From positions 1 through 36,472 of the forward strand of contig NZ_AQVE01000031.1 in assembly GCF_000371925.1 (NCBI RefSeq): 36,472 bases of DNA, read 5' to 3'. Below are positions 8,376 to 16,103 of the stretch, piece after piece (position 1 is the first letter of the stretch; each line of letters starts with the position of its first letter). Position numbers and translations under genes: made by a program. Below the pieces are notes generated by a model. It had not been told where the DNA came from and ran no database searches. It was given only the letters and a program-made list of their open reading frames with translations. The DNA is from Thiolinea disciformis DSM 14473 (GTDB lineage: Bacteria > Pseudomonadota > Gammaproteobacteria > Thiotrichales > Thiotrichaceae).

Positions 8376-9259
8376 TATGAGTTTTCCTTCTGCATCGCTT
8401 TCCACAATTCATTAATGCTGCCAATCGAGCCCATTAAGCCGCTGGTATCCATAGGCATAAAAACGGTTTTTTGATTAGGTGAGTCGGCAAAACGTCCTAA
8501 AGCTTCCACATATTTTTGCGCGACGAAATAGTTTAACGCCTGTACATCGCCTTCAGCGACGGCGGTCGATACCATTTGTGTGGCTTTGGCTTCCGCTAAT
8601 GCTTCGCGCTCGCGGGCTTCAGCACGTAAAAAGGCTGCGGATTTCGCACCCTCTGCCTCCAAAATTTGCGCCTGTTTTTTGCCCTCGGCTTCTGTGATTT
8701 GAGCGCGTTTCTGGCGTTCAGCCGTCATTTGTAAATTCATGGCACGCACCAATTCAGCAGGCGGCTCAATATCTTTAATCTCGACGCGCAAGACCTTAAC
8801 GCCCCAAGCATTAGTCGCCTCATCCACTATTTTGAGTACACGAGCGCCAATTTCATCACGCTTGCTTAGTAGATGATCCAGCTCCATCGAGCCACACACC
8901 GAGCGTAAATTGGTCATGGTTAAGTTTAGAATCGCATTTTCTAAATGCGCAACCTCATACGAGGCTTTTGCGGCATCGAATACTTGATAAAACACTACGC
9001 CATCGATATTCACATTCGCATTATCCGCAGTAATCACTTGTTGAGGGAGAATATCGAGGACTTGTTCCATCATATTCACCTTGCGTCCGACGCGATAAAT
9101 AAATGGAATCAACAAACCTAGCCCCGGTTGTAGGGTATAAACATAACGCCCGAAGCGTTCCACTGTATAAGAATAACCTTGAGGCACCATTTTGATGCCC
9201 ATGAAAATGAGCGTGATGGTGAGCAGTACCACTGCACTGGCGAAGTAGATAAAAAACAT
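8375..9259 (-). CDS. qmcA: SPFH/band-7 membrane protease regulator-like protein QmcA
   Basis: This is a 294-residue SPFH-domain protein. It has one N-terminal membrane segment (about residues 3-22), then the band-7 domain with MVPQGYSYTVERFGRY and NMMEQVLDILPQQVIT. A long helical region (about 180-250) with EAEGKKQAQILEAEG-type repeats mediates oligomerisation. The C-terminus carries ALNYFVAQKYVEAL and SGLMGSI, both close to E. coli QmcA. The family forms ring-like assemblies in the inner membrane and is linked to FtsH function. AGAGGA lies about 8 nt before the ATG. It forms a coupled pair with the NfeD gene downstream. Both are well conserved, with nothing odd in the sequence. Confidence 0.95.
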   Translation of the reverse strand: MFFIYFASAVVLLTITLIFMGIKMVPQGYSYTVERFGRYVYTLQPGLGLLIPFIYRVGRKVNMMEQVLDILPQQVITADNANVNIDGVVFYQVFDAAKASYEVAHLENAILNLTMTNLRSVCGSMELDHLLSKRDEIGARVLKIVDEATNAWGVKVLRVEIKDIEPPAELVRAMNLQMTAERQKRAQITEAEGKKQAQILEAEGAKSAAFLRAEAREREALAEAKATQMVSTAVAEGDVQALNYFVAQKYVEALGRFADSPNQKTVFMPMDTSGLMGSIGSINELWKAMQKENS

Positions 9260-9743
9260 AATTTGTTCCTCTTGGGTTTACTCAGTATATAGCATTTGGA
9301 TGCCACTTAGAGTGTTGTTTGATTGAGTTGATCGTTATTAGTTCTTTATGATAAAAATATTTTGATTTATTTTTATTCTATTCGTAAATTAATAAAATTT
9401 ATAAGTTGTCATTGAATAAAATATTGACAAATTGATTTTTCGTAATTAATCTTAAAACCAGAAATAGTATTTCTGGTAATTTATTGGTTGAATTTGAGGG
9501 ATTGATTTTAATCTACTGCTTTTGTAAAGTTCATTATTTCGTTATTGGAATCGACTCATAAAATTTCGGTAAAGCTCGAAATTGCATATTCTTTTGATTT
9601 ATCAACGGGATATAATATTTAAAATTAGATTTCCTTAAGTTGGAGTGATTTATGTAATTCGGAATTTCTCTGGCTTTTAATTAAAAAGATTCTTAATAAG
9701 TTAAACAGGGAAGTAATTAAACAAAAGTTTAAGGAGCTATTTT
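9260..9743. other. AT-rich intergenic region, 484 bp
   Basis: This gap lies between the divergent qmcA and protease genes and is clearly more AT-rich than its flanks. No coding frame, tRNA or repeat is visible. A TTGACA at about 9424 is followed 17 nt later by the weak -10 TAATCT. A TATAAT stands at 9611-9616 without a good -35. Such composition often marks H-NS-type silenced or horizontally acquired DNA, but that is an inference. Confidence 0.5.
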
Positions 9744-10958
9744 ATGTTAAGAATGTTTGGATCTACTAAAACTTTGCTTAGTTTAAGCATCATATTAGCA
9801 TTTAGTCAATCAAGTACCAGTTTGGCTGAAGTGACTCAAGGAAGTGTAGAGGGTTCCATTGCTTCACCAGCACCCTCAACGTCTGTGATTGTTCAGCAGG
9901 TAAAAAATAACGCAGCACCAATGAATTATGCTACTGCTAAACCACTCGCACTTCCTACTACGCGTACCTTGGATGATAAAGTGCTTGCTGCTTATTCATC
10001 GAATAGTCTAGGAACTCTAGGTTTTGCTGCAGGCGGTAATGGAAATGGCAAAGAGCGAAGTGTGACTTTAATTTCGACAAGTCAATTAAAATCCCTTTTG
10101 GCTATTGCCCAAGATGATTCTACTCTGATTGCGCCGCAAGAATATGGCACAACCTATTTACCTTTCACAACCAGTCGAGTCGATGTCGTTTCAGCTTCTC
10201 CTACCTTGCAGGTATCAAAAAGTGTCTATTATCGAAGAACGGGTAAATTATTCTTTAGCAAGCCAACAGGTAATTTTGTTTGTAGTGCCTCCTTAATTAA
10301 ACCCGGAGTGGTCGTCACGGCTGCACATTGCGTGGCCGCATATGGACAGAAACGCTTTTATACTAATTTTAGATTTGTTCCAGCTTATTATAATGGTCAA
10401 GCTCCTTATGGTACTTGGACAGCGGCCTCAGTAGCAATTCTACCTTCCTATTATAATGGAACTGATTGCAGTGGTGCGGTTTGTTATAACGATATTGCAG
10501 TCATTAAATTGGCTCCACAAAATGGAGGGTATGCAGGTAATTTAGTAGGGTGGTATGGTTATGGTTGGGATGGCTATGGTTTTACCAATAACTCTAATCT
10601 TGCTGCCATAACTCAGTTAGGTTATCCCGTATCTCACGATAGTGGCTTATTAATGCAGCGAACTGATGCAGAATCTTATAAGGCTTCTGCTACGCAACGA
10701 TACAATAACATTATTGGTTCTAGGCAAACTGGAGGAGCTAGTGGTGGGCCGTGGTTAGTAAACTTCGGTGAGTTGGCCTCTCTTTCACAAGGTGTAGGAG
10801 TGGGGGCTGAAGCTAATCGTAATGTCGTAGTCGGTGTTACCAGTTGGGGTTATGTTGACCAAGCCCCCAAGGCATTGGGCGCTAGTCCATTTACCAGTAG
10901 TAATATTGTCCCATTAGTGTCATCTGTGTGTCCAAGTGCTAGTACACCAGGCTGTTAG
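9744..10958 (+). CDS. secreted trypsin-like serine protease (S1 fold)
   Basis: This is a 404-residue exported protease. The signal peptide spans about residues 1-28. A low-complexity region of roughly 140 residues precedes the catalytic domain, which starts near residue 165. The S1 triad is complete: His195 in VVTAAHC, Asp250 in YNDIAVIKL and Ser333 in TGGASGGPW. Cys180 and Cys196 match the conserved disulfide next to the histidine. Further cysteine pairs are 242/247 and 396/404. The long N-terminal segment may be a propeptide. AAGGAG lies 8 nt before the ATG. The gene sits alone between an AT-rich upstream region and an intrinsic terminator. Substrate and role are unknown; secretion to the periplasm or outside is likely. 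Confidence 0.92.
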   Translation: MLRMFGSTKTLLSLSIILAFSQSSTSLAEVTQGSVEGSIASPAPSTSVIVQQVKNNAAPMNYATAKPLALPTTRTLDDKVLAAYSSNSLGTLGFAAGGNGNGKERSVTLISTSQLKSLLAIAQDDSTLIAPQEYGTTYLPFTTSRVDVVSASPTLQVSKSVYYRRTGKLFFSKPTGNFVCSASLIKPGVVVTAAHCVAAYGQKRFYTNFRFVPAYYNGQAPYGTWTAASVAILPSYYNGTDCSGAVCYNDIAVIKLAPQNGGYAGNLVGWYGYGWDGYGFTNNSNLAAITQLGYPVSHDSGLLMQRTDAESYKASATQRYNNIIGSRQTGGASGGPWLVNFGELASLSQGVGVGAEANRNVVVGVTSWGYVDQAPKALGASPFTSSNIVPLVSSVCPSASTPGC

Positions 10959-10983
10959 TGACAAATCTCTTTGATCTATCTGG

Positions 10984-11017
10984 CTCTATAACCTGCTAGG
11001 TTATAGGGCTTTTTATT
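10984..11017 (+). terminator. intrinsic terminator after the serine protease
   Basis: The stem CTATAACC / GGTTATAG with loop TGCTA (10986-11006) is followed by GGC and a T-rich tract (CTTTTTATT). It starts about 28 nt past the stop codon at 10958. Confidence 0.85.
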
Positions 11018-11155
11018 GTGGATCGCGTTTTCGAAGGTGTTCTGATCGCTTTCAGGCGCAAATTACTTCAACGTTTTAATTAACTGTGAGAGTTATCTTA
11101 ATTCCTGATTGACTTATTACACAATTCACGAAGTCACTACTTGTTATCTATGTAT

Positions 11156-11177
11156 GAATGGGAATAAAATCCCATTC
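11156..11177. repeat. perfect 8-bp inverted repeat abutting the DUF6502-type start codon
   Basis: GAATGGGA (11156-11163), loop ATAAAA, and TCCCATTC (11170-11177) directly precede the ATG at 11178. As RNA it would form a hairpin at the ribosome-binding site. As DNA it could be a dimer-type operator. If translation instead begins at the ATG at 11154, the repeat is inside the coding sequence. Confidence 0.6.
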
Positions 11178-11999
11178 ATGGATAATCCGTTGCGTGCTGC
11201 CTGTTACCAAATACTCAAAGCCATGATGCGCTTGCTGTATCGCAAAGGGGTTGCGTTTGGTGAATTTACCCAATGGGCGAAACATGCGTATGTGGAAGTG
11301 GTCGCTCAAGAATTGCGTCGCAATGGTGACCGCCCAACGACTACCCGTATTGCGGCGGTAACGGGCTTGACACGCAAGGATGTCATGCATTTAAAACAAG
11401 ACGAAATGGCTGAGTCTGTGCCACGTTTTAATCGCACTTTGCGGGTTTTAAATGGGTGGCTTCACGATAAGCAGTTTTTAAATCAACAAGGGCAACCTGC
11501 GATTTTACCGTTTCGGGGCGACGCTAGCTTTGAGCAATTAGTGCAGCGTTATAGTGGTGATATGTCGAGTTTTGCCATGCTTGATGAAATGAAGCGTGTG
11601 CAATTAATTCAAGTATTGGAAAACGGTTCAGTGGAGTTATTGAACGCGGCCTATATTCCAACGCAAAATGATCAAGCGCAATGGCAGTTATTAGGAACTG
11701 ATGTTGCGCTATTAATTAATACTATAGATCACAATTTCCAAACGACGGGTGAGGAGCGCTTTTATCAGCGTAAGGTTAGCTATAATAATTTGCCGACAGA
11801 GGCTGTCTTAGCCTTTCGTGCTTTAGTCCGTGAGGATGCGCATCAGTTATTGCTGCGGTTTAACACCTGGTTGTATGAGCATGATCGGGATAGTCATCCT
11901 GAGGTAGAAGGTACCGGACGTATGCAAGCAGGGGTTGGTATTTATTATTTTGAACAGCCCGTTGAAGCCGACCACAAGGAGTCAGTGCATGAGAAATAA
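11178..11999 (+). CDS. DUF6502-type protein, putative HTH regulator
   Basis: This is a 273-aa soluble protein. The N-terminal part (NPLRAACYQILKAMMRLL, then GVAFGEFTQWAKHAYVEV) and the segment TTTRIAAVTGLTRKDVMHLK resemble the DUF6502 family as I remember it. That second segment looks like a helix-turn-helix, so a DNA-binding role is plausible but unproven. The frame is open from a TTG at 11109, with ATGs at 11154 and 11178. I prefer 11178 because family members begin shortly before the LLRRG(V)xFGEF-like block. No strong Shine-Dalgarno is visible, and a perfect inverted repeat touches the start. The 3' end overlaps the next gene, a DUF5666 lipoprotein, by 11 nt, so the two are probably coupled and functionally linked. 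Confidence 0.8.
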   Translation: MDNPLRAACYQILKAMMRLLYRKGVAFGEFTQWAKHAYVEVVAQELRRNGDRPTTTRIAAVTGLTRKDVMHLKQDEMAESVPRFNRTLRVLNGWLHDKQFLNQQGQPAILPFRGDASFEQLVQRYSGDMSSFAMLDEMKRVQLIQVLENGSVELLNAAYIPTQNDQAQWQLLGTDVALLINTIDHNFQTTGEERFYQRKVSYNNLPTEAVLAFRALVREDAHQLLLRFNTWLYEHDRDSHPEVEGTGRMQAGVGIYYFEQPVEADHKESVHEK

Positions 12000-13227
12000 A
12001 CTAGCCACTGTGGTTGTGATCGTTTCACTGTTGCTGACGGCCTGCGTTGACACTACTCTGGTGGCGGAGGGTGGTATGACTGGTACGGGCATTAGTGCAG
12101 GACGTATTACGGGCTTTGGTAGTATTTATGTCAATGGTGTGCATTATAACGTTGATAATGCGGCTTTCTACCGTGATGGCGTGAGTAGTAATCAAAGTAG
12201 TTTTGCAACTGGCGAGTTTGTCACAGTCAGTGGCTCAGTCAATATGGATGGCATGACTGGCGTTGCGACTAAGGTAGAGTTTGATGGTTTAGTGTCCGGT
12301 GCTATTTCCGCTTTTGGTACGAATGGCAAAACACTTAGTGTATTAGGCCAGACCATATACGTGGATTTATTCACTGTGCTACATGGTTTTGATCAATTAA
12401 GTGATTTGCGCTTGGGCAATGTGATTCAGGTATCAGGTACACGTACAGCCGATGGCTCGATTCGCGCCAGCAGTATTGCTTTGCTAAGTGATAGCTATAC
12501 AGCGGGTGACGGTTTAACCGTACAGGGCGTAGTCAGTCAGCTACAAGCGGCGCAAAAGACTTTTCAAATGGGTGGTCTGACCGTGGATTATACGACGGCG
12601 ACGATTGCTGGTTGGAATGGGGCATCACTCGCGGATCTTCAGGAGGTGCAAGTCCTTGCGAATCAAGCCCCTCAAGGTTTAGTCCTCAAAGCACAGCACA
12701 TTATTGCGAAAGTAAAACCAAGCTATAACACCCATTCACGTTTGGAGCTGGAGGGGGTAGTGACCGCCAAAAATTCAGCTACTCAGTTTACTGTAGATGA
12801 TCAAGTGGTGGTGACTAGCGTAGCGACGCGCTTCAAAGGGCTAAGTGCGGATCAAATACAAATAGGTTTAGCGCTAGAAGTGAATGGAAAAATCGATAGT
12901 GCCGGTGTGTTGCAAGCCGCGTTAATTGAATTACGTGATCTTGAAGCGAGTAATGTGAAGGTTATTGCAGGACAAATTACGGCTATTGATCAGCAACAGC
13001 AGACGATTGTCGTGGAAGGATTCACCTTAGTGATGAGTAACGCGAGTATGTTGCTGAAACAGAATACTCAAGCGCGAACCTTAGCTGCAAAAGGTGGCGA
13101 TCGACATCCCTATATTAAGTTTGGTGAATTAGTAGTAGGAGATTATGTGGAAGTGAATGCCATGCCATTAAGCGATGGTACGTGGCAGGTCTTACGCTTG
13201 GATCGGGGTGGGCGCGTTAAGCCTTAG
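11989..13227 (+). CDS. DUF5666-type multi-repeat lipoprotein
   Basis: This is a 412-aa lipoprotein: signal peptide, lipobox LTAC with Cys19, then Val and Asp. The mature chain is built from about five related beta-rich modules. Each contains a phrase like GRITGFGSIYVNG, then a region such as GEFVTVSGSV, LGNVIQVSGT, ALEVNGKID or GDYVEVNAMP. This matches the DUF5666 pattern of small OB-like repeats. The start at 11989 is chosen because AAGGAG lies about 9 nt upstream and the lipoprotein signal then begins correctly; the frame is open from 11935. It overlaps the upstream DUF6502-type gene by 11 nt. The protein should be anchored to the envelope. Biochemical function is not known. Confidence 0.85.
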   Translation: MRNKLATVVVIVSLLLTACVDTTLVAEGGMTGTGISAGRITGFGSIYVNGVHYNVDNAAFYRDGVSSNQSSFATGEFVTVSGSVNMDGMTGVATKVEFDGLVSGAISAFGTNGKTLSVLGQTIYVDLFTVLHGFDQLSDLRLGNVIQVSGTRTADGSIRASSIALLSDSYTAGDGLTVQGVVSQLQAAQKTFQMGGLTVDYTTATIAGWNGASLADLQEVQVLANQAPQGLVLKAQHIIAKVKPSYNTHSRLELEGVVTAKNSATQFTVDDQVVVTSVATRFKGLSADQIQIGLALEVNGKIDSAGVLQAALIELRDLEASNVKVIAGQITAIDQQQQTIVVEGFTLVMSNASMLLKQNTQARTLAAKGGDRHPYIKFGELVVGDYVEVNAMPLSDGTWQVLRLDRGGRVKP

Positions 13228-13277
13228 CCCTTAGACGAATTGCTTGATTGAGTTCGAGTCAATTAAGCGAATAAAAA

Positions 13278-13300
13278 ACCCGATGGTTCGAGCATCGGGT
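13278..13300. terminator. hairpin after the DUF5666 lipoprotein, possible terminator
   Basis: ACCCGATG / CATCGGGT with loop GTTCGAG lies 50 nt after the stop at 13227. The plus strand has no T-run after it. The A-run on the left would give a T-tract only on the minus strand. It may be an imperfect terminator or an mRNA 3' end-stabilising hairpin. Confidence 0.5.
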
Positions 13301-13307
13301 CGATACA

Positions 13308-13327
13308 ACTTACCTCTTAAGGTAAGT
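13308..13327. repeat. hairpin in the EF-hand gene leader
   Basis: ACTTACC / GGTAAGT with loop TCTTAA lies 29 nt before the EF-hand gene start at 13357 and is followed by CTTT. It could be a second weak terminator or a leader structure. It is the second hairpin in this 129-bp gap. Confidence 0.45.
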
Positions 13328-13356
13328 CTTTAGAAATGTTGAACGGAGTTCATCCA

Positions 13357-13920
13357 ATGAAAGCTAAATTAGCGATTTCTGCCCTTGTAGTAGGCACTTT
13401 ATTATCTGTACCCTTAAGCAGTTTTGCTAAAGGCGGTCACGGCAGCCATAGCGGTACGCTGAGCGCCGATTTATATGGCAAATCTTCAGTCTACACAGCT
13501 ATTTATGATACCAATGGTGATGGGACGGTGACAACAGAAGAAGTCACGGCGGTACGTACTGCGGATTATAATACAGCGAATACGAATACAGCAGACGAAC
13601 TAAGCTTGGCAGAATTTCAGAATTTGCAAGCGACGGTACAAGCCCGTCAAATCGCAGCGGTGTTTGCTAGTCTTGATACCGATACCAGTAGCACTTTGAC
13701 CTTAGCCGAATTAACAGGCGCTAATACGGCGACTACGGCTATCAATACGGCCTTTGCACTAGCAGACGCTGATAGCAATGCTGTATTAAATTTGGCCGAA
13801 TTTACGAATCTACACAGCAAAGGTAGCAGCAGTGGCATTTGGGATTTTGCGCGTTTAGATACAGATGGCAGCAAAACCTTATCGTTGACTGAGTATTTGG
13901 CAGCACGCTCACATCACTAA
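13357..13920 (+). CDS. secreted EF-hand calcium-binding protein
   Basis: This is a 187-aa protein with a Sec signal peptide (MKAKLAISALVV, cleavage near SFA). The mature chain has four EF-hand-type loops: DTNGDGTVTTEE, which is canonical with Gly at position 6, then DTDTSSTLTLAE, DADSNAVLNLAE and DTDGSKTLSLTE. All four keep acidic residues at loop positions 1, 3 and 12, so Ca2+ binding is likely. A fifth, degenerate loop ends in ADELSLAEF. The start at 13357 has GGAG 8 nt upstream. An in-frame ATG at 13336 is rejected because the signal peptide would no longer be N-terminal. The protein lies downstream of the DUF5666 lipoprotein. Its role may be structural or calcium sensing outside the cytoplasm. 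Confidence 0.88.
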   Translation: MKAKLAISALVVGTLLSVPLSSFAKGGHGSHSGTLSADLYGKSSVYTAIYDTNGDGTVTTEEVTAVRTADYNTANTNTADELSLAEFQNLQATVQARQIAAVFASLDTDTSSTLTLAELTGANTATTAINTAFALADADSNAVLNLAEFTNLHSKGSSSGIWDFARLDTDGSKTLSLTEYLAARSHH

Positions 13921-13937
13921 GTCTAGGACGCTAGACT
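13920..13937. repeat. short perfect hairpin after the EF-hand gene
   Basis: AGTCTAG / CTAGACT with tetraloop GACG begins at the last base of the TAA stop of the EF-hand gene. No T-run follows it on either strand. Confidence 0.5.
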
Positions 13938-13941
13938 CAGC

Positions 13942-13980
13942 TGCACTAACAGCAATCCAGCACAGTTTGCTGTTAGTGCA
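13942..13980. terminator. 14-bp perfect stem between convergent genes
   Basis: TGCACTAACAGCAA (13942-13955) and TTGCTGTTAGTGCA (13967-13980) are perfect complements around an 11-nt loop. The stem covers the stop codon of the minus-strand HEAT gene (13973-13975). There is no U-tract on either side, so it would be a hairpin-only terminator or a 3' end protector for both convergent transcripts. Confidence 0.6.
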
Positions 13981-14401
13981 TTAAGCGCTTCAAATGGATG
14001 ATTGCATCTTGTGCCATTTCACGCACTGAAGGATCAGTGTCTTGTAAGCAAGCTTGCAAAGTGGATAAGGCGACAGGATTGCCACTCAGCTCCAAATAAT
14101 AACAAGCATCGGCTCGTAATCGAGCGTCATGCTCTTGGGTGAGTGGTAGTAAAAGGTGAATGTGGTTTTCCAATACTGCGGTGCCGGCCAATTCCTCCAT
14201 GACCACACCTATGCCCATACGACTACTTAAGGGCAAACCTTTGGTGGTGAGTAGTTTGATTAAATGGGCAAAGTTTTCAGGGTTTTGTTGAATGAGCTTC
14301 GCAACTTTGGGAGCTTCACCGCTTAATAGTAAAGAGTTGTAATAAGTTTGCAGATTTTGTTCGTGAATCAGCCAGCGGGGATAACTCGTTAGCTTAGGCA
14401 T
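13973..14401 (-). CDS. small HEAT-repeat-like protein
   Basis: This is a 142-aa protein without signal or membrane segments, so probably cytoplasmic. The C-terminal 65 residues show HEAT-type helix pairs: HDARLRADACYYLELSGNP, then ALSTLQACLQDTDPSVREMA. Such repeats usually bind protein partners. The N-terminal half is also helical (PKVAKLIQQNPENFAHLIKL). The start at 14401 is chosen over the upstream frame at 14428 because AAGGAAG lies 6 nt before this ATG. It has a periplasmic unknown upstream on the same strand, 83 nt away. Partner and pathway are unknown. Confidence 0.78.
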   Translation of the reverse strand: MPKLTSYPRWLIHEQNLQTYYNSLLLSGEAPKVAKLIQQNPENFAHLIKLLTTKGLPLSSRMGIGVVMEELAGTAVLENHIHLLLPLTQEHDARLRADACYYLELSGNPVALSTLQACLQDTDPSVREMAQDAIIHLKRLMH

Positions 14402-14484
14402 GAAATACTTCCTTATTCTTGAGCACAAAGCACTGCTTTAACCAATTTCATGCACGTTGGCTATATCTATTTCAGCCTAGGCAG

Positions 14485-14976
14485 TTATAAAGAAGGTGCT
14501 TTAACCCCTGTATAGCGATAAGTTACTTGGTTCGCTTCTTTGTCATCTACATCGGTTTGCAAGTAAGGCAAGCCATCCTCCTTGCCAATATACAGTTTAG
14601 CTTTCGCAGCGGGGATACCAGAATTAAGCACTTCGGTGGTGTAAGTAAAAATCCGCATTGCTTTGCCATCTAGGGTTTCTGTACCAGCTTCCTTGCAATC
14701 AGTGACTTTGATAGCCCCACTTTTCACTTGATCAATAACTTGCTGTTCTACTTGGTTCAAATCGATCGGGGATTTCATCCACTGACCCTCCATTTTCATA
14801 AAGGATTGATCGGCGATTCTAATAGCTTCCCCTTCAGAATGAATAGCGTGCCAAGCAGGTTGAGCAATTTTTGCTGCACTGGAACTCAGTAGTGGTTCAC
14901 AGGCAGAATCTAAAGCAAAAGCGCTCGTGTGGCTAACTAAAATCATGAAGGCACTGAGTATAAGTGAAGATTTCAT
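14485..14976 (-). CDS. periplasmic protein of unknown function
   Basis: This is a 163-aa protein with a Sec signal peptide (MKSSLILSAFMILVS, cleavage likely after FA at residue 21). The mature part has two cysteines (26 and 94), which could form a disulfide. Alternating beta segments (AMRIFTYTTEVL, AKLYIGKEDGLPYLQTDV, QVTYRYTGV) vaguely recall the half-barrel of LolA/LppX-like proteins, but I see no decisive motif. AGGA lies about 8 nt before the ATG. The neighbours on the same strand are an ornithine-cyclodeaminase-like gene upstream and the HEAT gene downstream. Confidence 0.72.
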   Translation of the reverse strand: MKSSLILSAFMILVSHTSAFALDSACEPLLSSSAAKIAQPAWHAIHSEGEAIRIADQSFMKMEGQWMKSPIDLNQVEQQVIDQVKSGAIKVTDCKEAGTETLDGKAMRIFTYTTEVLNSGIPAAKAKLYIGKEDGLPYLQTDVDDKEANQVTYRYTGVKAPSL

Positions 14977-15050
14977 GGCAAGAGTCCTATCGGTATTTTA
15001 AGTGCCAATATAATACCAATTAAGGGGCGCTAGCAAGCTACAAAAATAGC

Positions 15051-15983
15051 CTAAGTTTCATAAGCAACAATGGCTGCTGCTAAATCCTCGACCGCATGAC
15101 CCACGCCTTTAAACAACGTAATGGCTTTAGGATCATATTGGGTCTGACTAAGCTTGCATAACTCGTACAAACTACCCTGAATATCACTGGCCTTTAAAAC
15201 GCCTTGCTGTAATGGAATCACTAGGTCACCGGATTCTTTTAAGGCCGCTTCTGTATCGATATAAACGCGGGCGCGTTGCAAGGCAGTATCATCCACCTCC
15301 CGCATTTGTGGCGTAAACGAGCCAATTAAATCTAGATGTTGTCCAGCTTGAAGCCATTCGCCCATTAAAACCGGCGCTTGTGCCAAGGTTGCACAGCTAA
15401 TCAGGTCACTTTGGGCAACAGCACTGGCTAAGTCCGACACCAGCGCTAGCTCCCAACGTTGGAGCGTTTGTAAGCTGTTTAATAACTCGTGAGCGCGCGC
15501 TGGACTACGATTCCAAATGAGCACTTTTTGCAGCGGAAATAAGCTTGCAAACGCTTCAGGCAATTCACGCGCCACCCGTCCCGCACCAATGATCAATAAG
15601 GTTTTGGCTTGGGGATTCGCTAAATAGCGTGCACCTAAGGCTGAAGCGGCTGCGGTACGTCTTGCGGTTAACACCGAGCCATCTAAAAGCGCTACATGCT
15701 CGCCTGTCGTTTCGGAAAATAATAAGTAGCTAGCTGCCACCGCCGGTAATCCGCGCTGAGCATTATCGGGCGTCACATTAACAATTTTCACCCCACCATA
15801 GCCTTGTACACCTTGCCACGCTGGCATGAGTAATAAGGTATTGGCTTGACCCTGAGGATTGGGAAGGGTGTGATGGTGGCGTAACGGTGCAGTAAGCCCC
15901 GACGCGAAGAGCGTGCTAATTTGCTCAATCAAGGCCGGATAGGGCAGAGCATTGGCGGTTTCTTGAGCTGAATAAATGCGCAT
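15051..15983 (-). CDS. ornithine cyclodeaminase / mu-crystallin family NAD(P)-dependent enzyme
   Basis: This 310-aa protein belongs to the OCD/mu-crystallin superfamily, whose members include ornithine cyclodeaminase, alanine dehydrogenase and pyrroline-2-carboxylate reductase. Seen in the sequence are the conserved GGVKIVN with Lys66, LTARRTAAASALGARYLA (about 106-122) and the Rossmann motif IIGAGRVARE (131-140). Family blocks SDLISCAT and LDLIGSFTPQMREVDD follow. Substrate cannot be told from sequence; in many proteobacteria such proteins reduce cyclic imines from proline or hydroxyproline metabolism. A GGGTG lies just before the ATG. It is downstream of mfd with a 120-nt gap and is probably transcribed on its own or by read-through. 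Confidence 0.88.
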   Translation of the reverse strand: MRIYSAQETANALPYPALIEQISTLFASGLTAPLRHHHTLPNPQGQANTLLLMPAWQGVQGYGGVKIVNVTPDNAQRGLPAVAASYLLFSETTGEHVALLDGSVLTARRTAAASALGARYLANPQAKTLLIIGAGRVARELPEAFASLFPLQKVLIWNRSPARAHELLNSLQTLQRWELALVSDLASAVAQSDLISCATLAQAPVLMGEWLQAGQHLDLIGSFTPQMREVDDTALQRARVYIDTEAALKESGDLVIPLQQGVLKASDIQGSLYELCKLSQTQYDPKAITLFKGVGHAVEDLAAAIVAYET

Positions 15984-16103
15984 AAGTCACCCGTAATCAA
16001 TGTCAGAAAGCTAGTGTACTGAAGCTAGCGCTAAGACACGACCTTTGTTGCCAAAAGTCTTGTTATAGCGCTGTTATGGTGAGCTTAGGTAATTATTACT
16101 TCA

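Noticed and set aside
10959-11177. Possible tRNA or small RNA downstream of the protease
   Set aside because: Only an intrinsic terminator hairpin is visible; no cloverleaf can be drawn.
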